This document shows positions 15,193 to 22,968 of a stretch of 37,524 nt of DNA, piece after piece. The translations under genes were made by a program, and so were the position numbers. The stretch covers positions 1 to 37,524 of the forward strand of contig CAZVJA010000026.1 of the NCBI GenBank assembly GCA_964626885.1, read 5' to 3'. Each line of letters starts with the position of its first letter. The stretch's first letter is position 1. The notes beneath the pieces are model-generated. The model ran no database searches and was not told where the DNA came from. It saw nothing but the letters and a program-made list of their open reading frames with translations. The stretch is from CAZVJA01 sp964626885 (lineage in GTDB: Bacteria; Planctomycetota; Planctomycetia; Planctomycetales; Planctomycetaceae).

Positions 15193-15764
15193 GGCGTCTG
15201 GCCTTTTGATTGTTCCGATTGCGAGGAATGGACTTGGTTCCACGGCATCCGCGCCAGCACCATTGCCATCCCGCAGGTATCGGTAATGCCCGCAAAGATC
15301 AGTCCCGCGCCGACGAAGGCCGACAGCCCCGCAAACCACGGATGCACGAAAATTGCCAAAAGCGCGCCGATGAGAACCAGAGATCCAGCAGCGATGCGAA
15401 CCTGCCGTTCCAGCGAGATGGTTTTTCTCCCCCGCACGACCGGAAGCCCAGCCTGCTCCCAGGCAAGCGTTCCGCCGGCAACGTTCACGACGTTTTTGCA
15501 GCCCGCGGCCACCAATTTCTCACAGGCTGTCTTGCCACGGCTTCCCGAGCGGCAAATGAGGTACAGCGGCACGTCGGCTTTGCCGTTGCAGTGCTCGCGG
15601 ATGTCGTGTCGGTCGAACGTTTCCAGGGGAACGTTCCGCGCCGCCTCGGCGTGGACTTCGCGGTACTCCGCCGGCGTCCGCACGTCGATCAGGTCGATCG
15701 ATTTCCCTTGCTGCATCAGCTCCGCCAGTTCGGTGGGTGTGATGGTGGAAATGGTCATGGTCAT
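15177..15764 (-). CDS. Rhodanese-DUF2892 membrane protein (YgaP-like sulfurtransferase)
   Basis: 195 residues. The N-terminal rhodanese domain (about 8-110) contains SIDLIDVRTPAEYREVHAEA and the active loop CRSGSR with Cys71. The C-terminal part (about 115-170) is the DUF2892 membrane hairpin (LERQVRIAAGSLVLIGALLA, then a second helix with GLIFAGITDTCGMAMVLARMPWN). This is the architecture of E. coli YgaP, a membrane rhodanese that transfers sulfane sulfur. GGAG five bases upstream supports the ATG at 15762-15764. It is the first structural gene after the ArsR-type regulator, with a candidate operator at 15806-15837 just upstream. The protein ends with two adjacent cysteines. Confidence 0.92.
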   Translation of the reverse strand: MTMTISTITPTELAELMQQGKSIDLIDVRTPAEYREVHAEAARNVPLETFDRHDIREHCNGKADVPLYLICRSGSRGKTACEKLVAAGCKNVVNVAGGTLAWEQAGLPVVRGRKTISLERQVRIAAGSLVLIGALLAIFVHPWFAGLSAFVGAGLIFAGITDTCGMAMVLARMPWNQVHSSQSEQSKGQTPCCTS

Positions 15765-15805
15765 CTTCTCCTTGTTCTGGGCGTTAGTTGATCGCCCGAG
15801 TTCTT

Positions 15806-15837
15806 ATATATCGAAATATCGTGACTGTACGATATTT
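15806..15837 (-). promoter_or_regulatory. Candidate operator of the sulfur operon (copy 1)
   Basis: The 20-mer at 15806-15825 matches 16 of 20 positions of a sequence upstream of the arsR-type gene (16191-16210). It overlaps a perfect inverted repeat AAATATCG-N8-CGATATTT (15814-15837). It lies 42 bases before the rhodanese ATG, where a repressor would block the promoter. Binding by the adjacent ArsR-type protein is inferred. Confidence 0.6.
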
Positions 15838-15851
15838 ATGGTGAAAAATTT

Positions 15852-16172
15852 TTAACCGCCGTTGAATCGCCCCGAGACGCAAGCCATGAGACCCGCCAAA
15901 TGGGGTTCCGCCACCGAGTAATAGATCTTCCGGCCCTCCCGTTCACTGTTGAGCAGCCCGCAATGCTGCATCAACCGCAGATGTTCGGAAGCCATGTGGC
16001 TTTTGATGTCACACGCCTCCGCCAGTTCGCCAACCGTATACCGGTCGTGCAGCAGCATTTGCAGCATCCGCAGTCGATGTGGGTGGGCGACCGTCCGTAG
16101 ACATTCGGCCGCCTGCGACAAGGCTTCCAGGCTCATCAGCTTGAGGCGGGTCTTGGTTGTCATAGAGTTCAT
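15852..16172 (-). CDS. ArsR/SmtB-family transcriptional repressor, probable sulfur or thiol sensor
   Basis: 106 residues from the ATG at 16170-16172, preceded by GAGAGGAG; an ATG three codons later is also possible. The winged helix-turn-helix is clear: VAHPHRLRMLQMLL, YTVGELAEACDIKSHMASEH as the recognition helices, and EGRKIYYSV as the wing. The metal motif ELCVCDL of ArsR proper is absent. Cysteines sit at 24, 54, 71 and 98, the last in the C-terminal helix. Repressors such as SqrR and BigR sense persulfides by linking a cysteine pair, so a similar mechanism is plausible here given the sulfur genes downstream. Which pair would react is not known. It likely represses itself and the downstream operon. 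Confidence 0.88.
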   Translation of the reverse strand: MNSMTTKTRLKLMSLEALSQAAECLRTVAHPHRLRMLQMLLHDRYTVGELAEACDIKSHMASEHLRLMQHCGLLNSEREGRKIYYSVAEPHLAGLMACVSGRFNGG

Positions 16173-16190
16173 TTCTCCTCTCTTTATCAA

Positions 16191-16210
16191 ATATATCGGA
16201 ACATCTCGAC
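16191..16210 (-). promoter_or_regulatory. Candidate operator upstream of the ArsR-type gene (copy 2)
   Basis: ATATATCGGAACATCTCGAC, sharing ATATATCG-R-AA-Y-ATC and the terminal GAC with copy 1 at 15806-15825. It lies 19 bases before the repressor ATG, as expected for autoregulation. Recurrence only upstream of the two transcription starts of one operon is the evidence. Confidence 0.55.
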
Positions 16211-16369
16211 ATGTCAACTGCTATTTTTCCAGATTTTTTGCGATTTCTGGAGTCGAACAGCCACCTCTTCACCTGAAGTCGTGACTCTGATAATATCCCG
16301 ACCCTCTCCTGACTTTGAGATCTGCCACCGATCCGTTTCCTCCGCGACAACTCTCCACTACCCCCCCCG

Positions 16370-17863
16370 ATGAACAACCTGGTTCAAGAACGCGCGCCGC
16401 AGGCCGGCGCTGCCTTACCCTCCGTGCCCCTTCTGCGCTCCCGTTCGCCGCGCGCCTTAACGCTCGAACGTAACCTTCGGGCCAGTGTCGGTGACGGCAC
16501 CTGCTTTGGGCTGATGGTCGGGCTGGGGGAAACCTATCTCCCCGCCTTCGTACTGGCTGTCGGATTGGGTGAAGTCACGGCCGGTTTGGTCGCGAGCATC
16601 CCGCAATTGGCCGGTGGGATCATGCAGCTGATTTCCCCGCGGGCGGTCCGCCGGCTTGGTTCGCATCGCCGCTGGGTCGTCCTTTGCGCGGCGGTGCAGG
16701 CGCTCAGTTTTGTGCCGCTCGTCGTCGCGGCCCTGTTGGGGCACATCTCCGCGATCGGGATTCTGCTGATTGCCACGCTTTACTGGGGTTCGGGACTGGC
16801 GACCGGAGCGGCCTGGAACACCTGGATCGGCACGATCGTTCCGCGGGCGGTGCGCGCGAATTATTTTTCCTGCCGCACCCGCCTCAGCCAGGCAGCCGTG
16901 CTGGCGGGATTCGTCTGCGGCGGACTTGCGCTCCAGTATGGCGCGTCCGTGAATGTTCCGCTCACCGCGTTCGCGGTCTTGTTCTTTCTCGCGGGGATAT
17001 CGCGAATGTTGTCGGCTTCGTATCTCGCGAGACAAACCGAGCCGGAACCGATTCCCCGCAACATGCGGCAGATTCCGCCGCGCGAGCTCTTCGCTCGGCT
17101 GCTGCGCGGGGGTGATGGACGTTTGCTGTGGTATATGTCTTTGGTGCAGGGGGCAGCCTATTTTGCCGGTCCCTACTTCGCGCCGTACATGCTCCGGGAG
17201 CTGCACTTCACCTATGGCGAATTCGTGACGTTGATCGCGACGGCATTCGTGGCGAAAGTGCTGGCCTTGCCCATGTTCGGTCGATATGCATCCCGCTTCG
17301 GCACGCGGAGCCTGTTATGGTTCGGCGGTATCGGCATTGTGCCCGTCGCTGCAATGTGGCTCGTCAGCGATAACTTCGCTTGGCTGATGTTCGTGCAGCT
17401 TGCCGCGGGTTCGACTTGGGCCGCCTATGAGTTGGCGGTGTTTCTCTGCTACTTCGAGTCGTTCCCCGCCGAAGAGCGGACAAGCATGCTCACGATTTTC
17501 AATTTGGCCACGACGGCCGCAATGGTGGCGGGCTCGCTCCTCGGCGGCGCGGTGCTCAGTTACTTCGGCACGACTCCCGCGGCCTATCACTTGTTATTTG
17601 CGATCTCTTCGCTCTTTCGGTTAATGACGCTGGCGATTTTGAAAATCGTTCCCGAGTTTGCGGCACCCGCGGGTCCGGTGGGGCTGCGGACGGTCGGCGT
17701 CGATCCGACCAGCGGCTCAATCAGCAAACCAATTCTGCCGGGGATCGGCGAGTCGGCGGGTATCGTGGCACCGGTGCGAAACGTCGAATCGTCCGTGTCA
17801 ATCGGATCATCCGCCGAGGAAGAAACGGAACGGGTGTTCGATACCACGCGCAAGAGTGCGTGA
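16370..17863 (+). CDS. Major facilitator superfamily (MFS) transporter
   Basis: 497 residues with about twelve hydrophobic helices between residues 45 and 430. The loop RAVRRLGSHRRWVVL after the second helix and FGRYASRFGTRSLLWFGG in the second half resemble the conserved MFS loops between helices 2/3 and 8/9. The N-terminal ~40 residues and C-terminal ~65 residues are polar tails; the C-terminal tail (rich in Gly, Ser and Glu) is longer than usual. The substrate is not evident. The start ATG 16370 follows a run of eight cytosines and lacks a clear ribosome site. It is divergent from the sulfur operon (197-base gap), but no link to sulfur is implied by sequence. Confidence 0.88.
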   Translation: MNNLVQERAPQAGAALPSVPLLRSRSPRALTLERNLRASVGDGTCFGLMVGLGETYLPAFVLAVGLGEVTAGLVASIPQLAGGIMQLISPRAVRRLGSHRRWVVLCAAVQALSFVPLVVAALLGHISAIGILLIATLYWGSGLATGAAWNTWIGTIVPRAVRANYFSCRTRLSQAAVLAGFVCGGLALQYGASVNVPLTAFAVLFFLAGISRMLSASYLARQTEPEPIPRNMRQIPPRELFARLLRGGDGRLLWYMSLVQGAAYFAGPYFAPYMLRELHFTYGEFVTLIATAFVAKVLALPMFGRYASRFGTRSLLWFGGIGIVPVAAMWLVSDNFAWLMFVQLAAGSTWAAYELAVFLCYFESFPAEERTSMLTIFNLATTAAMVAGSLLGGAVLSYFGTTPAAYHLLFAISSLFRLMTLAILKIVPEFAAPAGPVGLRTVGVDPTSGSISKPILPGIGESAGIVAPVRNVESSVSIGSSAEEETERVFDTTRKSA

Positions 17864-17889
17864 GTGTCGGCCATCGCGGCGCATTCAAA

Positions 17890-17910
17890 GAAACAGCCGG
17901 AACCTGTTTC
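17890..17910. terminator. Weak hairpin between convergent genes
   Basis: GAAACAG and CTGTTTC form a 7-bp stem with a 7-nt loop in the 51-base gap between the MFS gene and the ceramidase-like gene. No long T-run flanks it, so it is at best a weak bidirectional terminator. Confidence 0.3.
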
Positions 17911-17914
17911 GGGA

Positions 17915-19426
17915 TCACTTCAGCTTACCGATCATCTCGCGGGCTTTGGCCTCGAAGATCGGCTGCCAGTCCGGAGCGAGGATGCAGTCGCTGTCTTCCT
18001 GCGCGCCCCCGACGTTCGCCAACTGCTCGGTTGTCGGCGCGTAGTAGATGTAACCGTTGGTGTAGCCGGCGATGAACGTATTCTCCAGCGAAGTTCCCTG
18101 CTTGAGGTTGAGACCGATCCGCACGGTCAGTTCGCCGGGGAAGGTGAGGAGTACAAAATCGCCGATCCGCAGGCCGACCAGCTCGACATCGACGGTTCTC
18201 TTTCCGGCGGCGACGTTCTGCACGTGATGCATCCGCAACAGCGCGAGATTCGTCTGCATCCGCGTCAGTTGTTCCATGGTGTGAATGTTCTGCATGTACT
18301 GCTCAATCGCCTTGCGGTTTTTGGCGTCGAGATTCGAGAGGTTGCTGCGTCCGAGCTCTTTTTCGTGCAGGTACTGGTAAGCATTGGCTGAAGGATAGTC
18401 TTTCGCGAGGTTGTACTTCACAGCCAGCGGCAGAAAGGTTTTCAGATTGAGCGTCGTCCCCTGCAAGGTTTTCACGACCCGGGAGATCTCCGCCTCAAGT
18501 TCGACGATTCGCGGCGCGAGATCCCCCCGCGGCAGCGCGAGCGTTTCATTGAGCACCTGCAACGGACCGTCCGACTTGCAGACGATCTTGCGGGCACCTT
18601 TCAGCGTGCTCAGTCCCAGCAAGTTGCCGAGCGTCTCGGCGTTCTTAGGCGCGTCCAGCTCCTTATAGCCGAGGGGATTGATGTCGCCGCCGCACCCTTG
18701 CAGAAACAGCGCGATCGTCCCGTCGCTCAGGTTGTCCTCGATGACCTGCGACGCGAAGCCGGTCATGTCGGCCGTGTTCCCGCCGCTCGGCACACCCTGG
18801 ATCGGATGGCAGGCGAAGTTATATACGACAGCAAGCGTCCGGCCATCTTCGCGATCGAGACGGAGAATGCCGATCTCCGGATCGACCGGGCCGACGCTGA
18901 CGACCTCTTCGTCCGGCGGAAGAGAATACGCACCGCGCACGTCGATTTCTTTTCCGCTCTTCAGTTTCATCCGGCGGTTCTCTTGGACGCGGTCTTCAAA
19001 ACCGGTTCCCGCCCCGACCTTTACCGGCACCATGTTTTGCGCCGCCTGCTGCACCGCCTGGAAGGTCCGCGCGTCGACATCGCCGCAGACCACCCCGTGA
19101 CAGTGGCTGGCGTTGACCATCACGTTCGTCGGGGGTATCTGCAGTTCCTTTTCGACCCGCCCGCGGACTTTGCCGAGGTAGTCGTTGCCGATCGTGCCAA
19201 TTCCGCCGATGGCGACCGCATCAACGGTGACAATTGCCGCCGTAGTCGTGCCGTCGGAGATGACCAGCGCTTTGACATAGAGCGGGTCGTTGACCGGCCC
19301 GGCTTCTTTGTTGGTAATTTCGACTTTGGCGGCGCCGGCACGAAGCGGGCCAGCTTCAGCAACACCCGATGAGAAGAGCAGGAGGGTTGTGGCTGCCAGG
19401 ACAGAGAATGTTCTCGAACGGATCAT
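17915..19426 (-). CDS. Exported neutral/alkaline ceramidase-like hydrolase
   Basis: 503 residues. A signal peptide is visible (MIRSRTFSVLAATTLLLFSS, ending near AEAG at residues 23-26). The neutral/alkaline non-lysosomal ceramidase N-terminal domain is recognised from the start block LRAGAAKVEITNKE, the motif NASHCHGVVCGD (His108, His110), NFACHPIQG (His207), FLQGCGGDINP and the C-terminal YTNGYIYYAPTTEQL. Histidines of this type bind zinc in ceramidases, which cleave N-acyl-sphingosine; many bacterial homologues have unknown substrates. The length is about 500 residues rather than about 650-670, so the C-terminal immunoglobulin-like domain of classical enzymes is missing. Substrate is therefore open. 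The 132-bp repeat lies just upstream. Confidence 0.85.
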   Translation of the reverse strand: MIRSRTFSVLAATTLLLFSSGVAEAGPLRAGAAKVEITNKEAGPVNDPLYVKALVISDGTTTAAIVTVDAVAIGGIGTIGNDYLGKVRGRVEKELQIPPTNVMVNASHCHGVVCGDVDARTFQAVQQAAQNMVPVKVGAGTGFEDRVQENRRMKLKSGKEIDVRGAYSLPPDEEVVSVGPVDPEIGILRLDREDGRTLAVVYNFACHPIQGVPSGGNTADMTGFASQVIEDNLSDGTIALFLQGCGGDINPLGYKELDAPKNAETLGNLLGLSTLKGARKIVCKSDGPLQVLNETLALPRGDLAPRIVELEAEISRVVKTLQGTTLNLKTFLPLAVKYNLAKDYPSANAYQYLHEKELGRSNLSNLDAKNRKAIEQYMQNIHTMEQLTRMQTNLALLRMHHVQNVAAGKRTVDVELVGLRIGDFVLLTFPGELTVRIGLNLKQGTSLENTFIAGYTNGYIYYAPTTEQLANVGGAQEDSDCILAPDWQPIFEAKAREMIGKLK

Positions 19427-19563
19427 GCGAAAGGCCTTCCTGCTGAAGTTGGCCGCGATCGCGGGGAGACACCCGCGGACCGAGGCGTTACGGGGGGAAC
19501 TTCAGTCTAACGCACGCGGCGGGCGCGTGCATGCCTGAAAGATCACACAGTCAATTGCTGATC

Positions 19564-19695
19564 GTGGTTTCAAAAACGGGAGGGCGAGGGGGCACCGCCC
19601 GGTGGGTGGTCCGCCGAGCCGCTGCTTCCGAAAGTCTCTGGTTGTGGCGGCTCCGACGGAGCGTCGCCCTCCCATCGAAACGGTTTTGAAACCAC
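19564..19695 (+). repeat. 132-bp MITE/REP-like element, copy 1
   Basis: It begins GTGGTTTCAAAA and ends TTTTGAAACCAC (12-bp perfect terminal inverted repeat). Inside is a second inverted pair, GGGAGGGCGA and TCGCCCTCCC, so the whole unit can fold back on itself. Copy 2 at 33601-33732 has the same length and orientation, with about seven differences, mostly in the right-hand spacer. No target-site duplication is evident. It sits four bases past the stop of the sialidase-like gene. Confidence 0.9.
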
Positions 19696-19699
19696 CTCG

Positions 19700-20797
19700 C
19701 TACGCGCCCAGCCGCACCCAGCGGGTATGCGTGACTCCCTGCGACGTGCACCAGAAGTAGGTCACGATGGTGCCGTCAGCGGCGCGATGTCCCGCCGGCT
19801 TGCCAAACCCGATCTTCTGGTGTTGTGCGAAGAACGCGTCGCTCTCGGGAACCCCCAGCAATGCTTCCGCGCCCGCGTCGAACACCACGACTTCATTCTC
19901 GCGATCGAAATGCTCCAGATCCTCGCTGATGGCCACTCGAATCCCCTGCGGCTCGATGCGATGATTGTAAACCGCCGCCACGCGACCATCAGCCAGCGCG
20001 ATGGGGCTGCAAACCTGCCCCGGCAAATTTGTGGCCCGCGGCTCGGACCAGGTTCGTCCCCCGTCCGACGAGACCGACCAGTGGTTCCGCAGGTCGTTGT
20101 TCGTGCCGTATTTGTGCGTCCAGAACATCGTGTAGATGCGGCCGTCGGGAAGGTTGCAGTTCATCTGGTCCCAGTAGAGCACCTTGCCCGACCTGTCGTC
20201 CGCCACGACGGTCAACTCGCCCCATGTGCGTCCCTGATCGCGCGAGACCACCAGCGCGGCCTTCTGATCGGGGGGACCGTCGTAACCTTCCGGCTTCCAG
20301 GTTTCGAGACCATACAGCCAGCGGTCGGGAGCGACCGCGAGCAATCCCCCCGCGCCGTTCCAAGTGTAGCGGCGGGGATCGAGATCGACCGGCACAATCT
20401 CCGGTCCCTGCCACGAGCGGCCGTTGTCGTTCGAGCGGAACAACAACATCTCGGGACGTTGGAGCGCTTCGCTCTGAACATCGAACAGTGGACCTTCCCC
20501 CGCTTCAAAACGAGTGGTAGAGAGGACCAGCTTGCCCGGTGCGGATTCGAGAACATCGGGACCGCGATACGACCAGCCGGGGGTTTGCAGTTCGGCCAGG
20601 TTGTTCCGCTCTGCCGACCAAGTGCGCCCGCCGTCACGGGAACGGAGCAGTTCGATGCGGTTATCGGCCGAACCAAGTTCGCTGCCGACGTGCTGGACGG
20701 CAATCATCGAACCGTCGGCCAGCGGCGCCATCACCGGCATGTAGGCCCCGCGCCCCGGTTCACGCGACAGAATTCCCTGTTCAATGATCTTGAGCAT
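19700..20797 (-). CDS. Sialidase-fold (BNR/Asp-box) protein
   Basis: 365 residues from the ATG at 20795-20797 (a TTG at 20803 is possible). Four Asp-box repeats SxDxGxTW are visible: SRDGGRTW near 53-60, SNDNGRSW near 122-129, SRDQGRTW near 185-192 and SSDGGRTW near 243-250. They mark a six-bladed beta-propeller of the sialidase superfamily. There is no signal peptide, so the protein appears cytoplasmic. An early arginine in the stretch REPGRGAYMP could belong to the arginine triad, but true sialidase activity is uncertain because many family members act on other glycans. It is followed by the 132-bp repeat, and two hairpins separate it from the FKBP gene. Confidence 0.85.
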   Translation of the reverse strand: MLKIIEQGILSREPGRGAYMPVMAPLADGSMIAVQHVGSELGSADNRIELLRSRDGGRTWSAERNNLAELQTPGWSYRGPDVLESAPGKLVLSTTRFEAGEGPLFDVQSEALQRPEMLLFRSNDNGRSWQGPEIVPVDLDPRRYTWNGAGGLLAVAPDRWLYGLETWKPEGYDGPPDQKAALVVSRDQGRTWGELTVVADDRSGKVLYWDQMNCNLPDGRIYTMFWTHKYGTNNDLRNHWSVSSDGGRTWSEPRATNLPGQVCSPIALADGRVAAVYNHRIEPQGIRVAISEDLEHFDRENEVVVFDAGAEALLGVPESDAFFAQHQKIGFGKPAGHRAADGTIVTYFWCTSQGVTHTRWVRLGA

Positions 20798-20834
20798 CTG
20801 CAACCCGATCGTGCTGGAAGATCAATTGGTGAGC

Positions 20835-20867
20835 AAAAAGTGGCATGGTCAGGAGACACCATGCCAC
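20835..20867 (-). terminator. Rho-independent terminator
   Basis: Read on the minus strand, GTGGCATGGT, an 8-nt loop and ACCATGCCAC form a 10-bp perfect stem followed by TTTTTGC. This is a classical intrinsic terminator for transcription arriving from the FKBP gene. Confidence 0.8.
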
Positions 20868-20889
20868 AACTGAAATCAAGCCACAAGGA

Positions 20890-20919
20890 AACACGCCCAC
20901 CTGGAGTGGTGGGCGTGTT
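20890..20919. terminator. Strong hairpin downstream of the FKBP gene
   Basis: AACACGCCCACC and GGTGGGCGTGTT form a 12-bp perfect stem with a 6-nt loop, 28 bases past the FKBP stop. On the minus strand it is followed by only a short T-rich stretch. Together with the hairpin at 20835-20867 it makes a tandem terminator. Confidence 0.65.
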
Positions 20920-20946
20920 CTCTTTAAATGTCAGCCAGATCGAAAA

Positions 20947-21693
20947 CTACCCTTCGATGCCGAGCAGCTCGACCTCGAAGATCAACACGGCATCCGGTCC
21001 GATGTCCGGCGGGGAGCCGCGCTTGCCATACGCTAAATCAGCGGGAACGTAAAGTTTCCATTTTGAGCCGACCTTCATCAGTTGCAGCGCTTCGGTCCAG
21101 CCTTTGATGACGCCATTCACGGGGAACGAAGCAGGCTCTTTGCGCTCGACGGAGCTGTCGAACACCGTGCCGTCGATGAGGGTGCCGTGATAATGCGTGG
21201 TCACGGTGTCTTTCGCGGTGGGGGTCTTGCCTTCCCCTTCCTTCAACACCTCGTACTGCAAACCGCTCTTGAGGGTGGTGACTTCTTTGCGCTTGCCGTT
21301 CTTTTCGAGAAAGGCAGTTCCTTCTTTCATGTTCTTTGCGGCTTGTTCCTTCTGCTTGTTGATCATCTTGGCTTGAAGTTCCTGCTGGAATTCCATCAAA
21401 GCATCTTGCATGTCTTTCTGAGTCAGAAGTGACTCTTTCTTGCCGAGCGCGTCGGCAAGCCCCTTGGCAAACGTTTTGACGTCAATTTCCGCCTGCTGAC
21501 GACGGAGATTGCTGCCGAAGCTGAAGCCGATGGCATAGCTCGCACGCTCCTGCAGCGACTTGAGTTCCCCCGCCCCTTCCTTTGCTTTCACCGGAGCCTC
21601 TTCTTTCTTGGGCGATTCATTTTCGGCCCTTGCCGCGACAGCAATACCGACGCAAAGACCGCAAATTGCCAACCATTGCCATTTCATGTTCAT
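20947..21693 (-). CDS. FKBP-type peptidyl-prolyl cis-trans isomerase (FkpA/Mip-like)
   Basis: 248 residues. A signal peptide (WLAICGLCVGIAVAARA, residues 7-23) places it outside the cytoplasm. An N-terminal dimerisation region with a long charged helix (about 45-130; LKSLQERASYAIGFSFGSNL, then a Gln/Lys-rich helix) precedes the FKBP domain (about 135-247). That domain shows TVTTHYHGTLIDGTVFDSS, VIKGWTEALQLMKVGSKW and PADLAYG. The layout equals FkpA and Mip, envelope foldases that isomerise Xaa-Pro bonds. The gene stands alone, with tandem terminator hairpins downstream. The start is the ATG at 21691-21693; the next ATG is two codons later. Confidence 0.94.
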   Translation of the reverse strand: MNMKWQWLAICGLCVGIAVAARAENESPKKEEAPVKAKEGAGELKSLQERASYAIGFSFGSNLRRQQAEIDVKTFAKGLADALGKKESLLTQKDMQDALMEFQQELQAKMINKQKEQAAKNMKEGTAFLEKNGKRKEVTTLKSGLQYEVLKEGEGKTPTAKDTVTTHYHGTLIDGTVFDSSVERKEPASFPVNGVIKGWTEALQLMKVGSKWKLYVPADLAYGKRGSPPDIGPDAVLIFEVELLGIEG

Positions 21694-21861
21694 AGCCTTG
21701 TGATAGCCGTGTGTATGTGTCGGAGAGACATCGCATCCGACGGGCCGCGCTGGGGCCGTGCCTTACTATATCATCCCGTGATTCTGGCGGACATGGCCCC
21801 CCGACGGGCTTTGTGGAGAAAATCAATCGACTTCACGCCGAAATTGGCGAAGCCGCGATTT

Positions 21862-22968
21862 TCACCACTGCTCGACCGGGCCGTTCGGCACCTTGATGAG
21901 GGCCGTCGCGATCGCGGATTTGCGCGTCCCGTGACGTTGGCGGATTGCCTCGACGACCTCGGCAAATTCCTCCCGGCTGTTGAATCTGCGCAGCCGGTCT
22001 TCGAGGTCTTCCGGAATCCCCAGCCGCGCGCCGTACCAACCGGCGAACTTGCGGAACAGCACGCAGGCGTAGATGTCATGCTGCTCGAACGTCAATTCGA
22101 AATGACGGGTGAGAAACTGGATTTGCTCGTCAGCCGTCGGCTCGACGATATTCGGCTCTGCGTTTGCGAACGCGCTGTCCCCCGATACGCGCAACGTCAC
22201 ATCCTGCAGTTTGCGGAAGATCCAGGGATCGAGCAGCACGCCGCGGCCGATCGCCACCGCGGCACAGCCTGTGTATTGTCGCATGCGAAGTGCGTCGTCG
22301 ACGCTCCGTACGTCGCCGTTGCCGATGACCGGAATGTTCTCGACCGCTTCGACCGTCTCGCGAATGGCATCGAGTTGCACGCTTCCGCCAAACCCCTGTT
22401 CGCGCGTCCGCCCATGAATCGTGATTGCCGCAACGCCGACCTGCTCAAATTCCCGCGCGAGGACCGGCGCGGTGATCGACGTGCGGTCCCAGCCAAGCCG
22501 CATCTTCACCGTCACCGGAATGTTTACCGCCTCGACAACCTCCGCAACCGTGCGGACCGCGTTGTCGATGTCGCACATCAACCGCGCGCCGCCACCTTGG
22601 CCGTTGATCTTCGCCATGGGGCAGCCCATGTTAATATCGACGCCGCCGTATCCGTGCGATTCCAGCCACCGGGCCGCTTCGACGAGCCGTGCCGAGCTGC
22701 TGCCAAAAATCTGCACCGAGAGTGGTCGATCATCGGGGGCGGTGGCCACCAACTGGGCTGACTTTCTGCCGCCGCAAACCAGGCTGGCCGCATGCACGAG
22801 GTCGGTTGTGGCGAGTCCCATGCCGCCGAGTTCGCGAACCGCGCGGCGAAACGGAAGCTGCGTGTATCCTGCCAGAGGGGCAAGGAAGAAGCGCGACGGC
22901 ATGACACGCCCGCCGATCGAGAGTGGCGCTTCTTGTCCGCTTGGGACTGCTTCTCGAAGCTGATCCAT
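21862..22968 (-). CDS. tRNA-dihydrouridine synthase family protein (DusB-like)
   Basis: 368 residues. Family motifs are visible: FFLAPLAGYTQLPFRR near residues 27-42, INMGCPMAKI near 112-121 with the catalytic Cys116, VKMRLGWD near 153, ITIHGRTREQGF near 177 and NGDVRSVDDAL, which contacts FMN phosphate. These FMN enzymes reduce specific uridines in the tRNA D-loop with NADPH. The C-terminal ~90 residues form the helical tRNA-binding domain and contain an extra cysteine-bearing stretch (HDIYACVLFRKF). The ATG at 22966-22968 overlaps the stop of the peptidase gene by one base (TGATG), so the two are cotranscribed. Which Dus subclass it is cannot be settled by eye. Confidence 0.92.
   Translation of the reverse strand: MDQLREAVPSGQEAPLSIGGRVMPSRFFLAPLAGYTQLPFRRAVRELGGMGLATTDLVHAASLVCGGRKSAQLVATAPDDRPLSVQIFGSSSARLVEAARWLESHGYGGVDINMGCPMAKINGQGGGARLMCDIDNAVRTVAEVVEAVNIPVTVKMRLGWDRTSITAPVLAREFEQVGVAAITIHGRTREQGFGGSVQLDAIRETVEAVENIPVIGNGDVRSVDDALRMRQYTGCAAVAIGRGVLLDPWIFRKLQDVTLRVSGDSAFANAEPNIVEPTADEQIQFLTRHFELTFEQHDIYACVLFRKFAGWYGARLGIPEDLEDRLRRFNSREEFAEVVEAIRQRHGTRKSAIATALIKVPNGPVEQW

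Noticed and set aside
19727..21052. 441-codon plus-strand open frame
   Set aside because: Antisense to the sialidase-like and FKBP genes and crosses two terminator hairpins.
21676..22761. 361-codon plus-strand open frame
   Set aside because: Antisense to the tRNA-dihydrouridine synthase gene, which has a clear catalytic cysteine motif.
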